Shown here one piece after another: positions 7,175 through 10,796 of a DNA stretch of 10,796 nucleotides. Within the stretch, counting starts at the first letter, position 1; each line of letters begins with the position of its first letter. The stretch lies in NCBI GenBank assembly GCA_938041945.1, contig CALISC010000011.1:1-10796 (forward strand). Reading direction: 5' to 3'. The position numbers and the translations under genes were made by a program. The notes under the pieces were generated by a model that saw nothing but the letters and a program-made list of their open reading frames with translations, had not been told where the DNA came from and ran no database searches. The stretch comes from an uncultured Acholeplasmataceae bacterium. GTDB taxonomy: Bacteria > Bacillota_I > Bacilli_A > Acholeplasmatales > Acholeplasmataceae.

Positions 7175-9433
7175 ATGAGCATTTTTAAAAAAATTTTTAT
7201 CTTATTTATATCCATAATCTCTATATTTTCACTATATGCTTGTAAAATTCAAATCGAAACTTTAAAAGACGTGTTAATTGAAAATACTAAATATGAGTTT
7301 ACAAAACCAGACAGCGATCGCCTGAAAATTACTAAACCTTTTACAATAAAAAACCCAATCCTAGAAGCAGGAACATATCAAGGTAAATCAATTTCTGTGA
7401 TTTACCAACTTAAAGACAAAACAAACGACAAATATTTCCAAATCGTTGGCAATCGTGTCAATGTTTTGCAACCAGATGGTGGTAGAGACCGAATTATTTC
7501 AATTGTTGCTAAAATCACTTTTGACAACACAAACTCATTTGAATACGAACTACGTTTTAAAGTTCTGCCAGCACAAGGTGATTTTTACACAATTTCACTA
7601 CCTGAGGAAGTTAAAATTACAACTCCTGGTATCAATCCAAGCCAAGTTAGACAAAATACAGAAGTTGAGTTTGAAGTTACTGTACCTCAAGGTAAAGAAG
7701 TGTCTGCATTTAAAATTAACGGAAGCGACTGGACAGATGCTTTAATTGACAACAAATTAAGATATACAGTTACTGAAAACATCACTGTTTCAGTTGAGTT
7801 TAAAGAAAATACCACAGACCCCGAAGAAAGTAAATACGAAGTTGTCTACGACAGCGCTAATTTAACTTTAAAATCAGGTGAACTAAACGCTGAAAATAAA
7901 GCACAAAAAGGCGTTGAACTTGAGTTTGAAATTAAACAAATTGCTGGCAAAACTTTCGAAAAACTAATAATTAACGAAGAAGATAAAACTAACCTAGTAA
8001 AAGGAAATAAGTTCACTATCAAAGTAAATAAAAAAACTATTATAGAAGTAATTTATAAAACTAATGGTACTGACCCTGAACCAGAAGAGTACTTAGTTAA
8101 CTACAACAGTGTGCACCTTAATTTAACTGCAGGAAACATTGGTAACGACAACAAGGCACAAAAAGGCGCTATGTTGGAGTTTGAAATTAAAAAATTGCCA
8201 GGCAAAACCTTTAAGAAATTAACAGTTAATGGTAACGACAGAACTCATTTGGTTGAAAATAACAAATTTAAACTTACTGTGAACCGCGATACTGACATCG
8301 AAGTAGAATACGAAAAAACAAAAACTTACGATGTAAACTTTGAAAACTCAGAACTAAGTCTACTAAGTGGTCAACTTAGTGGAAACAAAGCAGAAAAAGG
8401 CACAGTACTTAAATTTTCAGTTAAATCTAAACCAGGCTACAATATTAAATCGCTGTTAATAAACGGTCAAGATAAAACTTCTTTAATTAAGTCAGACAAC
8501 ACTTTTGAAATCCAAGTAAAAAACGACTTAACTTTAACGGTTAAATACGAAAAAACGACCGAACCTGAGGCAAAACACGACGGATTTAGAAGAGCAAACA
8601 CTGCTATTCTTTCTGAAAACGCTAAAAACTACTACCAAGGAATTAACTTCAACACCAATAACCCTGCTGAACTTCTAAGGCAGCTAAGAGAACTGACCGT
8701 TCGTAAACACACCAATGTTGTTAATTACGAGTATGCTAAGAAACTTGGAGAGATTGATAAGCTAGACAACGGAAAGGCTTGGTCGATTTACGACAATATA
8801 GAATACTCAACTAACTGGGGATCGGGTGGAGAACCTTGGAACCGTGAACACGTTTGGCCAAACAGCTATATGGGGGTTAAAAAACATTCCGGAAAAAATA
8901 GCAAAGGAATAGATTCAGATTTGCATAATTTGCGTGTTTTGACAAATTCCTTAAACTCTAAAAGAAACAACTCATACTACAAAGATGGAAGTGGTAAGGC
9001 AGACGGCAATGCTACTTGGTTTTATCCAGGAGATGACCATATCGGCGATGTTTCTAGAATTATTGCCTACATGTTAACCCACTACGATTGGCTAAAAGTT
9101 ACAACCGAGAAACCAGGTGCAAATGCCTATGGCGAGAAAAAAGAAAATGCAAAAATGGGTGATGTTAGAAACTTTATTAAATTTCACGCTAAAGACCCAG
9201 TTACTGTCTTTGAACAAAACCGCAACGAAAGAATTCAGCGTATTCAAGGCAACCGCAACCCTTTTATAGACTTTCCTCAATTTACCGAAATTATTTTTAG
9301 ACACTATATGAAACTAGCCAATATTTCTTTAATCAACAAGACTATTGAAAAACAAATTGACTTCTTTATTAGTTCTATTCACCAAATTCAACAAAACTAC
9401 TTTAACCAAAACAAACAAAATATTTTTGCTTAA
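7175..9433 (+). CDS. surface lipoprotein with tandem beta repeats and an endonuclease I (EndA/NucM family) domain
   Basis: 752 residues. A short basic start and hydrophobic core end in the lipobox LYAC, with Cys23 as the lipidated residue, so the protein should sit on the outer membrane face. An Ig-like beta region (about 28-135) is followed by four tandem units of ~76-78 residues (138-213, 220-297, 306-382, 385-462) resembling divergent InlB B-repeats. The nuclease domain (about 482-700) has the HNH-like beta-beta-alpha-metal signature: WNREHVWPNS (555-564; His559 as general base, Glu558 as metal ligand), SDLHNLRVLTNSLN (581-594; Asn594 as second ligand) then KRNN, plus FYPGDDHIGDVSRIIAYM (616-633) and QGNRNPFID (about 691-699). 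These residues match sugar-nonspecific DNA/RNA-cleaving Vvn/EndA-type enzymes, so it is probably active. About 45 extra residues follow, hydrophobic and Gln/Asn-rich. The length is much greater than plain EndA because of the stalk. It diverges from pncB. Confidence 0.92.
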   Translation: MSIFKKIFILFISIISIFSLYACKIQIETLKDVLIENTKYEFTKPDSDRLKITKPFTIKNPILEAGTYQGKSISVIYQLKDKTNDKYFQIVGNRVNVLQPDGGRDRIISIVAKITFDNTNSFEYELRFKVLPAQGDFYTISLPEEVKITTPGINPSQVRQNTEVEFEVTVPQGKEVSAFKINGSDWTDALIDNKLRYTVTENITVSVEFKENTTDPEESKYEVVYDSANLTLKSGELNAENKAQKGVELEFEIKQIAGKTFEKLIINEEDKTNLVKGNKFTIKVNKKTIIEVIYKTNGTDPEPEEYLVNYNSVHLNLTAGNIGNDNKAQKGAMLEFEIKKLPGKTFKKLTVNGNDRTHLVENNKFKLTVNRDTDIEVEYEKTKTYDVNFENSELSLLSGQLSGNKAEKGTVLKFSVKSKPGYNIKSLLINGQDKTSLIKSDNTFEIQVKNDLTLTVKYEKTTEPEAKHDGFRRANTAILSENAKNYYQGINFNTNNPAELLRQLRELTVRKHTNVVNYEYAKKLGEIDKLDNGKAWSIYDNIEYSTNWGSGGEPWNREHVWPNSYMGVKKHSGKNSKGIDSDLHNLRVLTNSLNSKRNNSYYKDGSGKADGNATWFYPGDDHIGDVSRIIAYMLTHYDWLKVTTEKPGANAYGEKKENAKMGDVRNFIKFHAKDPVTVFEQNRNERIQRIQGNRNPFIDFPQFTEIIFRHYMKLANISLINKTIEKQIDFFISSIHQIQQNYFNQNKQNIFA
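7586..8560 (+). repeat. four tandem ~76-78-residue beta repeats in the endonuclease lipoprotein
   Basis: Units at about 7586-7813, 7832-8065, 8090-8320 and 8327-8560. Shared pattern in units 2-4: a strand ending in L-x-x-G, a KA-x-KG turn, L-x-F-x-(I/V)-K, G-x-x-x-K-x-L-x-(I/V)-N, D-x-T-x-L-(I/V), N-x-F, and a closing V-x-Y strand. Units 2 and 3 are about half identical at the protein level by eye and share near-identical DNA runs (such as GCACAAAAAGGCG), so they look like the youngest duplication. Unit 1 is much more diverged. They are most like the divergent InlB B-repeat family and probably act as a spacer between membrane and nuclease. Confidence 0.75.
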
Positions 9434-9436
9434 ACT

Positions 9437-9468
9437 AAAAAAAGGTGTTTTTTAAAACACCTTTTTTT
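9437..9468. terminator. bidirectional intrinsic terminator between the endonuclease and ATPase genes
   Basis: Seven A's, GGTGTTT (9444-9450), a TTTA loop, AAACACC (9455-9461), then seven T's (9462-9468). The symmetrical A- and T-runs give a U-tract on either strand. It lies 3 bases after the endonuclease stop and 7 bases beyond the stop of the convergent ATPase gene, so it serves both. Confidence 0.93.
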
Positions 9469-9475
9469 GTTTCAC

Positions 9476-10732
9476 CTAATCGCGAAGACAACCAAGTGGA
9501 ACTACGTGTATACCGTCTTCTGGTCTGGTGTAGGCCATTTGACTATTGGTAACAATCATTAAAAACTCAGGTCCTTTAACCGCAAGTTTAGCGAGTTTAA
9601 GTAAGTTTTTTACAGCCTTGTCTAGTTCATTAAGACCCATTTTAACTTCAACTCCAGCCCATCTACCGTCTGGTAGTTCTAAAATTAAGTCAACTTCAAG
9701 ACCACTTGAATCGCGGTAATAATAAACTCTGGCATCAAGCATATCTGCATATACTCTTAAGTCGCGAGTTACTATAGATTCAAAAAAGAAACCAAATGTT
9801 TCAAAGTCTTGAAGTAATTTTTCCGGAGATAAATCTAACGCAGCAACTGCTATGCTTGGGTCAACAAACTGTTTTTTATAACCTTGTTTTAGTCTTGAAG
9901 AACTTCTGATTTTAAAAGACCACGGCGGTACATCTTCGACTATATAAAGTGCTTTTAAAGCATTTAAATGTTTTTCAAAAGTAGGTGGTTCAACAATGTT
10001 TTCGTAGTTTTGATCACGATATATTGTTTTATTAGTAGCCAATGTTGAAATATTTCTAGCATAACTTTTTATAATTTTATAAAGTTTTTCTTTATCTTTT
10101 TTAATACCATCAACTTCGTCTATATCTTCTCTTAGTATGCCTGAAAGTAAGTCTTTTGGAATATCAAGCTGCAAGTCTTTTGGTAAAGTTAAAGTTCCCG
10201 GCCAACCACCTCTACAAATTAGTTCGGCAATACCTCTAACAGAAATTTCTGAGTCAACTGGCTCTATTTTAGCTTTTTCAAATAGAGACTTTAAGGAAAC
10301 TGAACCAGTTGATTCACCACTCTCAAATAACGACATTGGGCGCATCATAACTGAGTTGATTCTACCAGTTCCTGTATGCATGGTTTTTACATTCTGTTTT
10401 TTAGTAGAACTAGTTAGTAAAAACTTACCCCTCGCTTGAGTTTCATCAACATTCATCCGAATATAATCCCAGATTTCCGGTACTTCTTGCCATTCATCAA
10501 ACAATATTGGGGGCTCTCCACTAAGAATTTCTGTTTTAGACAACGCAACTAATGTTTTATACTTCTTTCTGGTATCAATGTCTTGTAATTTAATTATTGT
10601 CTTTGCATACTGTGTTGCAGTAGTTGATTTTCCTGACCATTTTGCACCATCTATCAAAACTGCACCACTATAAAGCAATTTTCTTTTTATTTTTGTTTCA
10701 ATTAACCTTTTTTTATATTCGATATGACTCAT
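9476..10732 (-). CDS. AAA_14 / DUF4143 family ATPase with a PD-(D/E)XK-like C-terminus
   Basis: 418 residues from ATG 10732. The N-terminal P-loop domain has Walker A GAKWSGKS (29-36), Walker B ILFDEWQ (76-82), a sensor-like FLLTSST (104-110) and the family's GRI...MRPMSLFESGES stretch. A winged-helix-like middle (about 224-272, ending near EDVPPWSFK) leads to the DUF4143 C-terminus. That part shows the spacing of a PD-(D/E)XK fold: Glu318 (FFFES), Asp348 (GLEVDLIL) and Glu362-x-Lys364 (GVEVKMG). ATP binding is well supported; nuclease activity is unproven for this family and its cellular role is unclear, so no substrate is assigned. The start at 10732 is preferred because AGGT/AGAGGA precedes it and a TATAAT lies upstream. 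The in-frame ATG at 10774 would sit upstream of that promoter. The gene is convergent with the endonuclease gene and has no visible operon partner. Confidence 0.88.
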   Translation of the reverse strand: MSHIEYKKRLIETKIKRKLLYSGAVLIDGAKWSGKSTTATQYAKTIIKLQDIDTRKKYKTLVALSKTEILSGEPPILFDEWQEVPEIWDYIRMNVDETQARGKFLLTSSTKKQNVKTMHTGTGRINSVMMRPMSLFESGESTGSVSLKSLFEKAKIEPVDSEISVRGIAELICRGGWPGTLTLPKDLQLDIPKDLLSGILREDIDEVDGIKKDKEKLYKIIKSYARNISTLATNKTIYRDQNYENIVEPPTFEKHLNALKALYIVEDVPPWSFKIRSSSRLKQGYKKQFVDPSIAVAALDLSPEKLLQDFETFGFFFESIVTRDLRVYADMLDARVYYYRDSSGLEVDLILELPDGRWAGVEVKMGLNELDKAVKNLLKLAKLAVKGPEFLMIVTNSQMAYTRPEDGIHVVPLGCLRD

Positions 10733-10753
10733 TTTACCTATTCCTCTACCAAA

Positions 10754-10759
10754 ATTATA
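10754..10759 (-). promoter_or_regulatory. putative -10 box of the ATPase gene
   Basis: A perfect TATAAT on the minus strand lies 21 bases before the chosen ATG at 10732, placing the start point near 10747. No convincing -35 box at 16-18 bases was found. A TTGACC at 10774-10769 is only 9 bases away, too close to pair with it. Confidence 0.4.
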
Positions 10760-10796
10760 ATACATTTTGGTCAATTATCATTTTTTCAGAGTGTTT

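Noticed and set aside
7155..7178. Seven-codon reading frame (MSKRGLK) overlapping the endonuclease start as ATGA
   Set aside because: It looks like a coupled leader peptide, but it has no ribosome binding site and its ATG falls at the predicted transcription start, so it is probably incidental.
7446..7745. Out-of-frame plus-strand open frame of 99 codons in the endonuclease gene
   Set aside because: Overlaps well-supported coding sequence in a different frame and has low-complexity Leu/Lys/Gln composition.
9092..9304. Minus-strand open frame inside the nuclease domain
   Set aside because: Antisense to the conserved nuclease C-terminal motifs, with no independent support.
10137..10439. Plus-strand open frame of 100 codons inside the ATPase gene
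   Set aside because: Antisense to the AAA_14/DUF4143 coding sequence; no ribosome binding site and no family resemblance.
10733..10774. Upstream in-frame ATG at 10774 for the ATPase
   Set aside because: The extension spans a perfect TATAAT likely to be the gene's own -10 box; the family usually begins close to the EYKKRLIE-type segment.

Overview
The window is AT-rich and uses the standard bacterial code: tryptophans are TGG, and the genes end in TAA or TAG (TGA in the partial frame at the left edge). Two long proteins carry Gram-positive style lipoprotein signal peptides. The surface genes are built from InlB-type B-repeats and atypical bacterial Ig-like domains. Together this suggests a low-GC, Bacillota/Mycoplasmatota-like bacterium, perhaps an uncultured gut lineage. 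That placement is inferred from gene content and composition and was not tested. No rRNA, tRNA, CRISPR array, insertion sequence, integrase or phage gene was seen.

Layout, left to right. Bases 3-176 hold an uninterrupted frame that may be the 3' end of an upstream gene. Bases 206-5035 (+) encode a 1609-residue modular surface lipoprotein: a lipobox, two atypical Ig-like domains, about ten B-repeat-like units, two OB-fold-like segments, a third Ig-like domain and a C-terminal beta domain. A strong hairpin terminator at 5064-5094 separates it from a minus-strand pair with an 8-base overlap, pncB (nicotinate phosphoribosyltransferase) then trmL (tRNA 2'-O-methyltransferase). A 142-base divergent intergenic region carries back-to-back extended -10 promoters and two perfect palindromes. 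It leads rightward into a 752-residue lipoprotein (7175-9433, +) with four tandem beta repeats followed by a complete EndA/NucM-type endonuclease I domain. A bidirectional terminator at 9437-9468 is shared with a convergent minus-strand AAA_14/DUF4143 ATPase (9476-10732).

How the genes may work together. pncB and trmL look like an ordinary housekeeping unit (NAD salvage and wobble-base methylation). The two lipoproteins share a logic: lipid anchor, Ig-like stalk, beta-repeat spacer, then either a nuclease (7175-9433) or OB-like, potentially nucleic-acid-binding, domains (206-5035). One testable idea is that they act at the outer face of the membrane in capturing and degrading extracellular DNA or RNA for salvage. 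The nuclease assignment is solid. The role of the giant protein and any partnership between the two are inference. The ATPase belongs to a widespread family of unclear role and shows no evident link to the others.
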